Position numbers and translations under genes: made by a program. Positions 1-11,251 of a stretch of DNA of 64,000 nucleotides are shown here, piece by piece. The notes below the pieces were generated by a model that saw nothing but the letters and a program-made list of their open reading frames with translations, searched no databases and had not been told where the DNA came from. This DNA comes from Plectranthus barbatus. Taxonomy: Eukaryota > Streptophyta > Magnoliopsida > Lamiales > Lamiaceae. Where the stretch lies: NCBI GenBank assembly GCA_026898455.1, contig JAPKLW010001687.1:49769-113768 (forward strand). Direction: 5' to 3'. How positions within the stretch are numbered: the stretch's first letter is position 1; the number at the start of each line of letters is the position of its first letter.

Positions 1-235
1 GACCGGTAGGCATCGTGAAAAAACCGGTCATCACCGCATTAAAAAAAAAAAAAAAGGTGTGTGGGATGCAGACCGGTTCAAACCGGTCATCACCGCCTTT
101 TAAAAAAAAAAAAATAAATAAGAAAAATGCAATTTGGGTCGGCACCGCCGGTCTGAACCGGTCATCACCGGTGCCGACCGGTCATCACCGCCAAAAACCG
201 GTGGGATCCAATTTTGTTTTTTTTTTTTTTTCTAT
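1..235. repeat. Array of ACCGGT palindromes
   Basis: The hexamer ACCGGT recurs about eight times, usually as ACCGGTCATCACCG, separated by poly-A runs and GC-rich spacers. The left edge is cut by the window. It looks like part of a transposable-element repeat array, similar in style to the TCGRYCGA arrays found later in the window, but no element boundaries are visible. Confidence 0.6.
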
Positions 236-1187
236 TTTTAAACACAATCAAGTTTTAAAAAATAATTTCTCCTAATTAAATACAAATCATCACCAAATGA
301 TTGTCTTGATTGCATTTTTAAACACAAAAACATGTCAGATATTGTACTTTGGGGCATTTCTTGGATATGTTTATAAAAAGGGGTATTTTCATTACATGTT
401 ATATAAAAAAGGGCATTTTTAAACATTAACATATAAGTAATTATCATACGTCACTCAAGACTTTGTAGTTGAATTAGACTTTCAACTGAACTCCCGTACC
501 AAGTAGTTGAATGTTCCGACATTCGGATTCCTCCGGATACGAGACCTATGCCCTTCCTTTCCGATTACACTACAAGGAGTAGTGCTCTCTGTGATTATGA
601 AAGTTGATTCAAGAAAACTGCTTCCAACTTATTCAGTAGTAGTACCACTGTATTAATATAATAGGATATATTATTAGATTAGATGAAACACAATAAAGTA
701 AACTGATAAGACCAGATTTCTAACCACACAATCGTCAGTCACTCCCTATACAACATATTCATATTAGATAATGGATAAATCCCTATCTAAAGGCTCGGAT
801 GCACATAAAAGTTAGTGAAGATTTTCTTTCTTGTCTTTCAAGATACCAGAACTATGTCAAATTCACACCCAAGCATCACTTCCCTACAACCATGACAAAC
901 ACAATAGCAGCTCTTAAAATTTAAAACAGATCAAATCAACATCCAAACCAAAGTATACTCTTTCATAAACAGACAGATTAAGGAGAGGGTAATTCGAGGC
1001 TATAATAAAAAGTGCAGTGGTGAGGTTGTAACACTTTACTTACCATCTTCATCTAATTTGCACACCCCATTGTAGAATCAAATCACTAGAGATACAAAAG
1101 CTAATGGTTGGTACATCACCCCTTTCTGCAATCATGCAACCTAACTAATTCTTATAGCTCTCTCTACAAGCCTGTGCTACATGCTCT
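236..1187. other. Intergenic, no gene recognised
   Basis: This AT-rich stretch lies between the ACCGGT array and the stop codon of the HIRIP3-like gene. I see no coding frame or repeat structure. Its right part (about 900-1187) probably includes the 3' UTR of the minus-strand gene, but no poly(A) signal was assigned. Confidence 0.4.
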
Positions 1188-4100
1188 TTAGTCGCTCTCT
1201 ATATTATCATCTGCAAAACAGAGAAAATTGATTGCATGAGGTTCCATAAAAACAAAAGATTCAATTTATATATATATATAATCAGTATTTCCCAGTGGGC
1301 TTACATCCACACTTAATCAAGCCAAGAGATTGCAACGAGGAGGAAACTAAATGCACATGAATTAATAATACCTTCATCAAAGTCCTCACTTTCATCTTCT
1401 TCCTCATCATCATCATCTTCCTCATCTTCTTCCATCTCCTCCTCCACTTCAATCTCCTCTTTCTCCTGCACCTCCTCTTCCTCCGCCCTAACTTCCTCAT
1501 CATTTTCTTTCTTTTTACTGTTTTTGGAATCAACCCTGTCTTTTTTAGACCCAATTTCAGGTTTTTCTGGAACCACTAAACTAAATGTTGACCTTCTTCT
1601 TGAACTGGATATGATGTTGCTCATGTCAATCCCTTCAAGTTCTCTGGCTCTATCTTTCCTCTTTCGACAATCTTTGATCTCTGAAATCATGAAGATGACA
1701 TCAAAATTATATTTACACAGAAGATGGGGGAGATGGAGAAAACCGGACCCCGAGTACATCAAATACTGTATGTAGGAACACTGGAGTTGATTTTGTCAGC
1801 AAAAATATTATGAAACTTGGTGATCTTCTCTCACTTCAATCAAACCCAACATTGATGTCTGACATTCGCATGAAATCATCAGTAACAAATCTCATTCTCA
1901 CTAATAGTGAGATTGGATTTACAATGATGACATTTTCTAGAGACAGAGATGTACTTTTAACTTCATACATCACACTTACCGACTACAGTTGTAGACAGGG
2001 CATGAGCTGGTGACTGGCCACCCAAGCATTTAAGAATAAAATTCCCAAAAACAAAACGAAAAGGGCAAAGAAGAACAGAATGATTTATCCAACCATTGTA
2101 ACTCCATCAAGGAGTTCATTACTGACTTATACGGACTCTACGAGTATGTTATTTTCTCTTAACTACCTTTATTCTCCCAAAGGTATATACATTGGCTTAA
2201 ATTCAAAAAACATCAACTGGCATTCAAATCATCCATATTGATTTTATTTCATAAATTTTCTGATGTACATGGTTATATTAGGCATTAGCCAATTTAACTT
2301 CCTTTTTTCAACAAAATATGCCAAGAACTCCAAAAGTGAGGCTTGTAATTAGACCTAATAAAACAATTACCTTTCTCAGAGGGACTTTTAGACAGCCCTT
2401 CTCTTGAAAGAATACCTTCCAACTCTTTCACTAAAAAGGTTTCTCGCTCGCTGTCTGATACTTGCTTAACTTTCTTGTAAATGGAAGGAGGAACACTGCT
2501 AGTTAAGACCACACAAGGTGCCCATGTTAACAGGTTGCAAACATATCGAGCAAAAGAAACGATCAGACTGGTGTACACACCTCAATCCACAAGCTTTGAT
2601 TATTGATTTCAGATTCTCGACCTGCTTCCCATAACCAGGAGCTGATTTTTCTTTCCTCTGCTGGCCAGTACGCTTAAATTAAGTACTATAATTATAAATG
2701 TCAAGCATGCATTGGCTAATGCAATTGAGGAGTTGAACAATGGACAAATGGGATTACCAGAGCTGGTCTTTCAATGGATGACTGGGAATAACCATCTTCA
2801 GATAAACTTCCATCCTCATTGGAACTATTGTCCTCTTTTTGCCTTTTTGCAGTCTTTTGCTTCTTGTGTGAGACACCAATATCAACATTATTAGACATTT
2901 TACGCTTCTTCAGCTGTTCTGATTTCTTAACATTTCTTCTAGGAACAGTTTCCTTCGTTGGTTTCACTTTATCTCTCATCTTCTCACTTCCACTTTGTGA
3001 GGTATCAGAGCCTTCGTCGCTGTAGACCTTCTTCGGGATTTTGCTTTTCAAGGTCTCTAAGCCTTTTCTCTTAACATCTTTTACAGATTCAGATCTTTGT
3101 AGTACCTACATAACAATATATTCAACCAGCAGCCATTTTGAGAAATCCAAAGATGTACAAATATTGTTCCTACCTCATGTACTTGCTGACTAATGAACTC
3201 TCTAAAAGCATCAAGGGTCTTTATAGCAAGTCCAAGATCCTCCTCTAAAAGTCTACGAACTCCAGCCAAAGATATTTTTCTGAAGAACAGAGTAATAAAC
3301 TAAACTACAGTCTAATAGGCAATAGTTTGAAATAAAACCACAGTTTACAATACGAGACTGGCAATTATATTTAGCATATCAGGACTAGTACTTGCTCAAA
3401 CAATTTTCCTAGAGAAATCTAACTCCAGAGCCCTTTAGCATCATTATTTTTTCAAGTTCTCTTGGGAGGGATGAAGAGAACAAATTAATTTATTGGATTA
3501 GAGAATATCAGTTCAGGACATCAATATACATACTCAGAATTAGCTTGAATGTGATCAGCTCTTTCCCAAATGGCCTTCTCAATAGTGCTCTCGCTCAAAG
3601 AAATTCCTTGAGTGCCAATGGCAGGTTTTGGGGTTAGTACACCCATTATAGGGGAGTCTTCCATTCTTTCTTCATTTCCACTGCTAGCTTTTTTGGTATC
3701 ACTCTTTGCTTCTTTCTGTTTAGGTGATGCATTTTCTTCTTCCTTACTTAACTGCGCATCTTTGTCCACATTTTCAATCGTCCGGTTAGAATTTACATCA
3801 TCAGCATCCTCCATTTTCTGGAATTTAGAACACACAATCGAGGATGTTAAAATAATAAATGAAGATTTTGTAAATTCAATTAATTCATGCGGCATAGTTG
3901 AGCGCTGATTTCCTCTAACTTTATGAAGTAAAAGTAATATAAAATTCCAAAAATGATTTTCAACAACAAGTTTTTACATGATTAAAATTATAAGAGCTCA
4001 AGGTGATTTAAATATGACTTGGCTAGGACTAACCTCTAGATCCCAAAGATTCTATAAATCATGATGGTCAAACACTATAATGCCTATAGAATGACATGGG

Positions 4101-6724
4101 CGTCAGCAAGTTAAGCTCAAGTAGGTGATTTCACCCCCTATGTGTTCACATACATTAAAGATTAACATTTCATTAACTATGAACACGTAACTATACACTA
4201 AATGGGCATCCATAAAAATCTTCTGTCACCACATAGGATGACAAAAGCTAAATAAACAACAATTTATGAATGGATAAAAGTAAAAGATTTAAGACAATAA
4301 ACTTGATAAGGATGTCAGCTACACTTTCACGTTCAAAAGAGAAGGTTTATACAACTCTTATCAACATATTTTCAACCACTTTTGGCCTTCCCAAAAGAAT
4401 CCATCTCAAATTACATCCGGGTGACATATCTAGTTTGGCTTTTAATTGAAGATGGATCAAAATGATATCAACTATTTTTTACACTCAACAAAAATGCTTA
4501 TCTTATTCAAAATTTATTTATTGACTTTCTTTTCAGAATGTATTCATGTGTTTATAGGGAGGAGGGTACAAGAACAGCTTGATTGGCATTTGGTATTTGG
4601 CAGACAGAATGAAATGATGTGTTCAGAAATTTGTTTGTGCATGAACTTGAATCTGGGTTTTAAAAGGGCGATGAGGCGTGCCTCAGATTCAGAAATTCGC
4701 CTCAAGACCTGTGAGGCACGCAGATTACGTGAGGCGGCTCTGAGGCGCCTGAGGCAAGCCGAGGCACGCGAGGCGACAAAGGCGAGATATTTTGTATGCG
4801 AGGCGATAGATGTGGTAACATGCATGTTATATCAATAATTCTTTTACAATTTACATATTAAATTATTTTTAAATCTGAAAAACAAAGTTTATTAAATTGC
4901 TAAATATTAGCATTGCTTAAATTTGAAATTTGATTTCTATTTTTTTTATATCAGCATCACAAATATATCATAGAAAAGATAAGAATAAAATAAATTATAG
5001 ATATTATATCTTTAGAAACAAATAACTTATTTTAAAATATCCTTAAAAGAATATAATGAGTAAAAAAATAACCTTACATATAAATAATATCATAGAAAAG
5101 ACTAGAATAAAATAAATTATAGATATTATATCTTTCTTGTTTGCATTTTTATTTTTAAGTTAGCTAATTTTGAACTTTGGGATATTAGTTTGAACGTTTA
5201 AATCTATTATATTATATTTTGGTTGTTTTGGTGGAATATAAAATGTTTTATTCATTTAAAATATTGAAAATGTGTATTTAAGATATAAAATGATGTATAT
5301 ATAATTTTAAGGTAATTTTACAAATAAGTTCGCCTCGCATGCTTGAGGCTCTCGCCTCACGCCTCGGTATTTTTGGACCTCATCGCCTCAAGTCGCCTCG
5401 TGCCTTTTAAAACCAAGACTTGAATACATATGTAAGGATTCCACGTGTAGTACTATTTTTAAAGGAAAGTTTAGACAGCATAGGTACAACAATGATGCAA
5501 GCAAACTTATCATAAAAGCTCAGTGTTGAAAGAAAAAAACTCGTTTGACATGTGTAAACTGTCAGTCTCATTTCCGACACTTTAAAAGTATATTGGACTC
5601 ATGGTTAAAAATCTCAATTACTGAGCCTACTTATTAACGTGAGAGAAATGAAATGTGAATGTAGGAACTTCTATTTGGCCGTTTAGATAGAAGTCTCACT
5701 TTTACCACCACTCAACAACAGAAAGGTCCTTTGATACAAATTTACAAATATATGAAAGAAGGAAAAAGGAGATACATGGATCAACGAAAGATGGAAGATT
5801 AGAAGATTAGATTTTACTATATTACATTAGATATTATCTTTATTTCTTTCTAGATTTATCTTTATCAAAATAGGAATAGGAGATATCTTTGATATCTTAT
5901 AGGAATACGGGTATCTTCAAAATACTATTAAAGCCGCCTGACTGTTAGTAGGGCAGCAGGAAATAAAAATATTAAGTTCTGGGCAGCCATATGAGTCAGA
6001 CTTCTTGCATGGCAAACAAGTATTGCTCTTCCACTCTATCATCGTCCATTAAAGGCTCAAATATTAGCTGGAGTAAAACTGAAAATAATAGTAATTCTAA
6101 TAAAACTTCCAGTCCCATTGATGCACAGACATTACAAATGTAGAACTATGGCAATGCCTTAGGCACCCGAGATAGTTTCAAAACAAATAATGAGAAGGCA
6201 TTGCTACTCAAATGGTTTCACAAATCCACATAACTTCATACAGCAACCATAATTAGCAAAGTCGAATAACAAAGAATTAAAATATAGCAAGAAAGTTTGA
6301 ATTGTAATGCTTAAAGAAAGACTTTTCAAGCTACTGGCACTCATATAGCCATTGAATTAACGAAATTGGGGTTGTCAAATATATGAAGTAAGAAACAAAT
6401 AGTTAACCTTTTCCAAGTATTGTCGAATGAATCTTTTGTGTGCATCGAGCACCAATTTCTCGAGGCCCAAATCCTTCTCCAAGAGTCTCCTCACCGACTC
6501 TAACGTCAATGAACTGCCAGTTTATACATATTAAAAGACATTAGAAACTTAAAGTGCAGCCAAAAATGGTGTAGGAAAAATGACAACATATGCAGATTAG
6601 AAAAAGAAAGAAAGAACGAAATGGTTGCACACTTGGCTTGGTCTTTGAAATGCTGAATGCGAACATTTATTGCCTGCTCTAGCTGCAGCTCAAACGCCTG
6701 TTTCTCTACATCCCCTTCCGCCAT
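1188..6724 (-). CDS. HIRIP3/CHZ-type histone chaperone with two DEK_C domains
   Basis: Nine GT-AG exons join in frame to 490 codons plus stop: 6724-6633, 6513-6408, 3817-3534, 3279-3174, 3105-2758, 2660-2581, 2495-2371, 1680-1372 and 1210-1188. The start MAEGDVEKQ is the first ATG of the frame. Exon 2 (residues about 32-66) and exon 4 (about 162-196) each encode a DEK_C-type helical domain (RRLLEKDLGL and RRLLEEDLGL). Residues 197-312 are lysine- and serine-rich, probably nuclear. Exons 6-7 carry the family block ending GLSVPPSIYKKVKQ. Exon 8 carries the CHZ motif ELEGIDMSNIISSSRRR (about residues 394-410) and then a long acidic tail. The layout of N-terminal DEK_C and C-terminal CHZ is that of plant HIRIP3-like proteins, expected to bind H2A-H2B in the nucleus. 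No exon carries a stop or frameshift, so the gene looks functional. The exact acceptor of exon 6 could lie 3 nt further on. Confidence 0.88.
3818..6407 (-). other. Large intron 2 of the HIRIP3-like gene
   Basis: This 2.6-kb intron separates the first DEK_C exon from exon 3. It has a GT donor at 6407-6406 and an AG acceptor at 3819-3818. It contains the 765-bp hAT-like element at 4653-5417; the rest is AT-rich without recognisable coding sequence. Splicing phase across it is 0, which supports the two boundaries. Confidence 0.8.
4653..5417. mobile_element. Non-autonomous hAT-like element with GAGGCG subterminal repeats
   Basis: The 15-bp ends CTGGGTTTTAAAAGG and CTTGGTTTTAAAAGG (the latter on the complement) match at 14 positions. 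They are flanked by a perfect 8-bp direct repeat ACTTGAAT (4645-4652 and 5418-5425). An 8-bp target duplication is the mark of hAT transposons. Both ends carry many GAGGCG/CGCCTC copies in opposite orientation over about 130 bp and 90 bp, and the middle is AT-rich. There is no transposase frame, so movement would need an autonomous partner. It sits in an intron of the HIRIP3-like gene. Confidence 0.85.
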
Positions 6725-8408
6725 TTTGGCAGTAGCAGCCTCTGTGTTAATGTATAGTGAAGCTTAAGTTTTCTAAATTATTATGGAGAGAAAATTAGTT
6801 CTACACTGCTTTGGCAACAATTCATTTGTTTTGGAGTTTTTGGCATATTACCTGTTAATTCTCAATCTCGGATATACCCGATTCTTTAAATTCAAAAAAA
6901 TAATGCTTTACAAAATCTATATCTATATGTTAAAGCAGAATAGTCTACTTTATTATTAAAATCTCAACAAATCCCGCCCAAACTCCCAAACCCCACTCAT
7001 TTTTTCGTGCAATGGGACTACTGCAATAGATTTTCAGACTTGTTCCCTTCATTTGAAATTAAAATTTGAAATATTGAAATCATTCGATTCTTTCCCTGAA
7101 ATCAGAAGTAATCTCAAACACATCCTCTTTCTCAAATCACAAAATAAAGTCCGATTGCGCAAGAGATTATCTCGTCTTCAAGCTCTGGACAGGTGGTCAT
7201 CAAGTAAGTCACAATAACCTTTTCTCAACGGATACTACTGTTTTTTACTGCGACGACTTAAATTTTATTTTATTCTTTTTACTCACAGCCTATTGAGAGC
7301 TTACTTGAAATTAGATACTCACCTCGCAAAAATGGCTCACGACACTCGATTGTCAGGGATTACAGCCATACGTCCATCTCGCCAACACCCCTACCAGCTT
7401 TCATCTACATCTCAGCCCTCTCGAGTGCTGGTCTAACATCACCACATAACCATTCACCCAGATTGCATAACGCTGCCAAAATTGAACACAAAAATCAGAA
7501 CCACCCGACGCTATCTCTCTCACAACCTGTCCCACTCTGCTCTCACAGGACGTTGAAGCCGTGGGAAGATGGACAAGATTCAAGTAGCGATGCAAGGACT
7601 TTTGGATGAATTAGGGTTCGTGTATAGTTATTTATTATTATTTGTTTTAAGAAAAACATTAATTTATTGGTTTTATTAAGGTTTGTATTCGCTAATTGGT
7701 TTGAGTGCAATAATCCAGATATATGAGTATAAAATGAATGAAGTGAAATTAATATTATATTATTAAATGTGTAAAAGTTATTATTTTTAAAAATAAAATA
7801 ATTAAAATGAATGAAGTGAAATTAATATTATATTATTAAATGTACGAAATAAAAAATAAGAAAACTAAAATAGGAACTTTTGCTTATAAATTTGAAAGTA
7901 GATGAAACTTTTTTATTTATAAGTTGTGTTAGAAAGTGTTTTTTTTCAGTTTTGATATATATTAGATTGAGTATATATGGGTTCATAGATATATTAAAAT
8001 ATTAAAAAATTGAAAATAGATATTATTTAGTAATTATGTTTTAGCTAAAAACAATTTAATGAAAAATATTAATAAATTAAATATTTAAACTATTAAAATT
8101 AAAACATAACATTAAAGACCTTAAAATAATGGAGGATAATTAGTTAATATTATTATAAAATGATTTATTTTCTATGTTATTTAGAATAATATTATATTAT
8201 TTTGATTATAATAATATTATAAATATAATAATGTTAAATATATATGTTGAGGTTCGATTTATCGGATTAAATGGAGCTCTTTGGAACCGTTAAACGGAAC
8301 AAGTAATACGAGAAAAGCAATAGTAACGATGATGATGATGGAAATAATAAAGACAAAGTGAAAGACGTGAAAATACAATAAACGAAATGCAATCGAAAAA
8401 ATAAAGTA
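6725..8408. other. Upstream region of the HIRIP3-like gene, no other gene recognised
   Basis: The first 50-100 bases left of about 6,830 should be 5' UTR and promoter of the minus-strand gene. The rest is AT-rich. At 7,360-7,620 the composition is more even but no known protein is encoded. A 40-bp segment beginning AAAATGAATGAAGTG is directly repeated at 7731 and 7804, a 73-bp period. Confidence 0.4.
7731..7843. repeat. Short direct duplication, 73-bp period
   Basis: A 40-bp AT-rich segment starting AAAATGAATGAAGTG occurs twice without visible mismatch, at 7731-7770 and 7804-7843. It looks like a recent local duplication in intergenic DNA. Confidence 0.7.
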
Positions 8409-8703
8409 CTCCCTCTGTCCCATACAATTAGTCCCCTTTCATTTTGCACACAAACCAATGCTTTAATTTTGTTTTAATAAATTAAATACATAAAACAATA
8501 AAATAATGAGAGACTATTCTGCAAAATTACCAAAAGGGTAAGGGAATTACTGTTCACAAATGTCCAAAATAGAATTGGTGGGAAATGAAACCTGAAATTC
8601 AGTTTTTTCCCACAATTTTACAATCAGATCACAGCTATTAATACACTTAAGCTTACAATCAGATCAACACTTCAAGATCAAATTCATACAAATTCAGAAA
8701 AAT

Positions 8704-9717
8704 ATGGGGAAAAAGAAGGATGTCTCTGATGCTGTGAAGGAGCAAATTATGCAGTTTCTTCTTGGAAACAGCATTAATGGCCAACCCAAAAGAGGCAAAA
8801 TGGTTGAAGCTGCCACCAAATTTGGCTGCTGCAGGAAGAGTGTGTCAAGAGTGTGGGAATCTGCCAAAAATCAAAGACAAATGGGTGAAGTCATACATGT
8901 AGTGGGAAACAGATTCAAGAGAGTGAAAGAGGTAAAACATGAGGTAAATATAGATCAAATTGCACAAGTTCCATATCAAAAAAGAGGGACAATTAGAGCT
9001 TTAGCAGACAGTATAAATGTTCCTAAATCTGTAGTGGGAAGATGGGCTAAATCGAATCTGATCAGAGCACACACAAACGCAATAAAACCAGCTTTGACAA
9101 CTCCAAACAAGTTGTCTAGGTTGAGTTTCAGTTTGCAAGCTATAGAGTATGTGCAAGATTTGAACATCCTAAGATTTAAGCCTATGGAGAATGTGATACA
9201 TATAGATGAAAAATGGTTTTATCTAACCAAGACTACACACAAATACTACCTGACAGAGAATGAAGAAGAAAAGCATAGAACATGCAAAAGCAAAAAGTTC
9301 ATCCCAAAAGTGATGTTTATGTGTGCAGTTTGTCGCCCCATAATTTCAGATGAAGGGAATGTAATTTTTGATGGGAAAATTGGCATTTGGCCATTTACAG
9401 AAGAAGTAGTGGCAAAGAGGAATAGCAAAAAGAGGGCTGCAGGGACTTTGGAGACCAAACCAATCGAACCAATGACACCAAATAAGGTGTTTTTATCCCT
9501 ACAGTGCTGCTTACAAGAGATCATGAAATGTAAGGGATGCAACTCATACAAGCTACCACATATGAGGAAGAATGCATTACTACTTCAGGATCAATTGCCT
9601 AAAGATTTGGAAATTCCTTTGGAGTTGGTTAAGGACAGCATTCAACACTTGATGCAGGAAGGATATACTGTTGGATTGGAGAGCCTATTTGATGATTTGG
9701 GAGATGTGTTAGTATAA
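8704..9717 (+). pseudogene. Mariner transposase lacking part of the catalytic core
   Basis: The 337-aa frame begins MGKKKDVSDAVKEQI and has an N-terminal helix-turn-helix DNA-binding region (about residues 1-130). It then has the first catalytic segment VIHIDEKWF (about residues 163-171) of plant mariner transposases, which use a DD39D triad. After about residue 260 the protein jumps straight to the C-terminal NKVFLSLQCCLQEIMK...YKLPHM segment. The stretch that should hold the second and third aspartates (QQDNA... and NSPDLN...-type motifs) is absent although the frame stays open, so this is an in-frame internal deletion. The product could still bind element ends but should not cut DNA. The start follows a 295-bp leader from the left terminus. 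Confidence 0.85.
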
Positions 9718-10059
9718 ATGGGGCTGTGTACATTTTTTTGTAAAGCTTAAAGATGAAAGTGGCTTTTGTAAGGTGATGCAAAAGATTTTTTGGCATGCAT
9801 TAGTAAAAAAAATGGATTTCTATTACACACAGCTTTATTCTATAGCTTGCAAAACAAATAACTTGATGAAACCACTTCAAATATGGTTAAATGAACACAT
9901 TTCAAAGCAAGTTATCACCAATGTGTTAAAAATTTCAAATTGTGTGTGCTTATGAAACTTCAACATCATCTCAGATTTTTAACTCATTATTCCCACTACA
10001 GATAACCAGCCACTTGCACAAAAGAGAACCAACAACAGCCCCAACAAAAGCAAAGCTTC

Positions 10060-10345
10060 CCAACAGATCAATTAGCAACAGATCAAGTAGATCAAGTAGC
10101 AAATAACCATTCAAAGCAACAGATCAAGTAGATCAAGTAGCAAAAGCCAACCGAACCAGCAAAAGCCAAGCCAACCATCAGATTCAAGAACCATAAGCCA
10201 ATTTTGCAAAGAACAGACAACCGAACCAGCATCAACAGCAACCAGAAGCCAACAATGCAAGGCACAGACAACCAAACCAACAAAATCAACCACCAGAAGC
10301 CAACAATGCAAGGCACAGACAATCGAACCAGGCATATTAAGAATC
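10060..10345. repeat. Short tandem repeats inside the mariner-like element
   Basis: The segments AGATCAAGTAG and CCAGAAGCCAACAATGCAAG recur in tandem, the latter at about 10,241 and 10,291 (50-bp period). The composition is adenine- and cytosine-rich on this strand. The open frames here in both directions follow from the repeat and do not look like genes. Confidence 0.6.
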
Positions 10346-10429
10346 AAAACCCAACATGCAAGACAATCGAATCATATATAGATCAAAGGAGAGAGTGGAC
10401 CGAATAGTAGGGAAATAAATTTCCCAGAA

Positions 10430-11100
10430 CATGCGAAGCACAGCAACAGCAGCAGCCGCCGCCTTCTCCTCCATCGGACACCCTCCCCCGACCACCTCTT
10501 CCATCGCCGGCGCAGACATCTCCGAACCGCTCAGATAGGGGCCCTCGGTTGAAGCAGAACTGTCGACCATCCACGCCGCCAAGCCACCGGCGGCGACGAC
10601 CCCAACACCTTCGATCTCCGACGGTGGAACCAAGCTGTCGACCATCCACGACTCCGTGATACCGGTGGTGAGAAGGGACGGGTGAGAAAACGGTGGAAAC
10701 TTAGAGAATGACATTAAAGAGCAAGGACTGCAGGAGCCACAGGTAAAGAGGGCGTCACCTGCACTAGCGACTGACGGCGGGGGCAACAGGCGTTCAACCA
10801 CCGGAGAGGAACCGTGCAGGGTGAAGAAATCGACGGTGTAGGGTATTGGCGGCGGGGGCAACAGGCGTTCATCGGCCAAAGGGGGCGAGAAATCTTCCGA
10901 TTCATCATCGCGGATGGGTGTAGGTGAGGGATTCATCATCGCGGCTAGAGGTCGCCGACAAAGGGAGGTGTCGAAAGGGGGAGACAGGGGGAGGGGGTTC
11001 TAGTGGGATCGATTAGGGTTGTGTCGAATGGGGGAGAAAGGGAAGGGGGGGCTAATAAACGGCGGGGGCAAGAATGGTCATTTGCATTAGGGTTGCAGGG
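10430..11100. repeat. GC-rich repeated segment near the 3' end of the mariner-like element
   Basis: GGCGGGGGCAACAGGCG occurs at about 10,775 and 10,850, and CTGTCGACCATCCAC at about 10,560 and 10,636. Both pairs have a period of about 75 bp. The GC content contrasts sharply with the flanking AT-rich DNA. A 200-codon minus-strand frame spans it but is biased in composition and resembles nothing I know. It may be foreign sequence picked up by the element. Confidence 0.5.
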
Positions 11101-11251
11101 GCAGTAGGGTAAATTCTATTTTAGGGTTTAATTTTTTTTTTTTTTTTGATTAAAAAATGTTTAAATTTTTTTCCAAATTCGGTAAGTGGACTAATAGTGT
11201 GGGACGGACGAAAACGGAAAGTGGGACTAATAGTGTGGGACGGAGGGAGTA

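Larger units (their letters stand above)
8409..11249 (+). mobile_element. Mariner-like element (plant Tc1/mariner), complete ends, defective
   Basis: The left end reads CTCCCTCTGTCCCATACAAT and the complement of the right end reads CTCCCTCCGTCCCACACTAT. Both are followed by TAGTCCC and both are flanked by TA (8407-8408 and 11250-11251), the Tc1/mariner target duplication. The right terminus is present twice in tandem (about 11,188-11,249). The element is 2,841 bp and carries a deleted transposase gene at 8704-9717. Its right third is GC-rich repeats that do not resemble mariner coding sequence. The ends match the Stowaway copy at 58,130, which could be mobilised by a relative of this element. 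Confidence 0.85.

Noticed and set aside
4446..4838. 130-codon plus-strand frame and its antisense partner
   Set aside because: It consists mostly of the GAGGCG subterminal repeats of the hAT-like element; the Ala/Arg-rich translation is a repeat artefact.
7360..7620. Possible gene start upstream of the chaperone gene
   Set aside because: No domain, no splice pattern and no supporting composition; frames are short on both strands.
10337..10939. 200-codon minus-strand frame
   Set aside because: It lies in the GC-rich repeat block of the mariner-like element, has biased composition and resembles no known protein.
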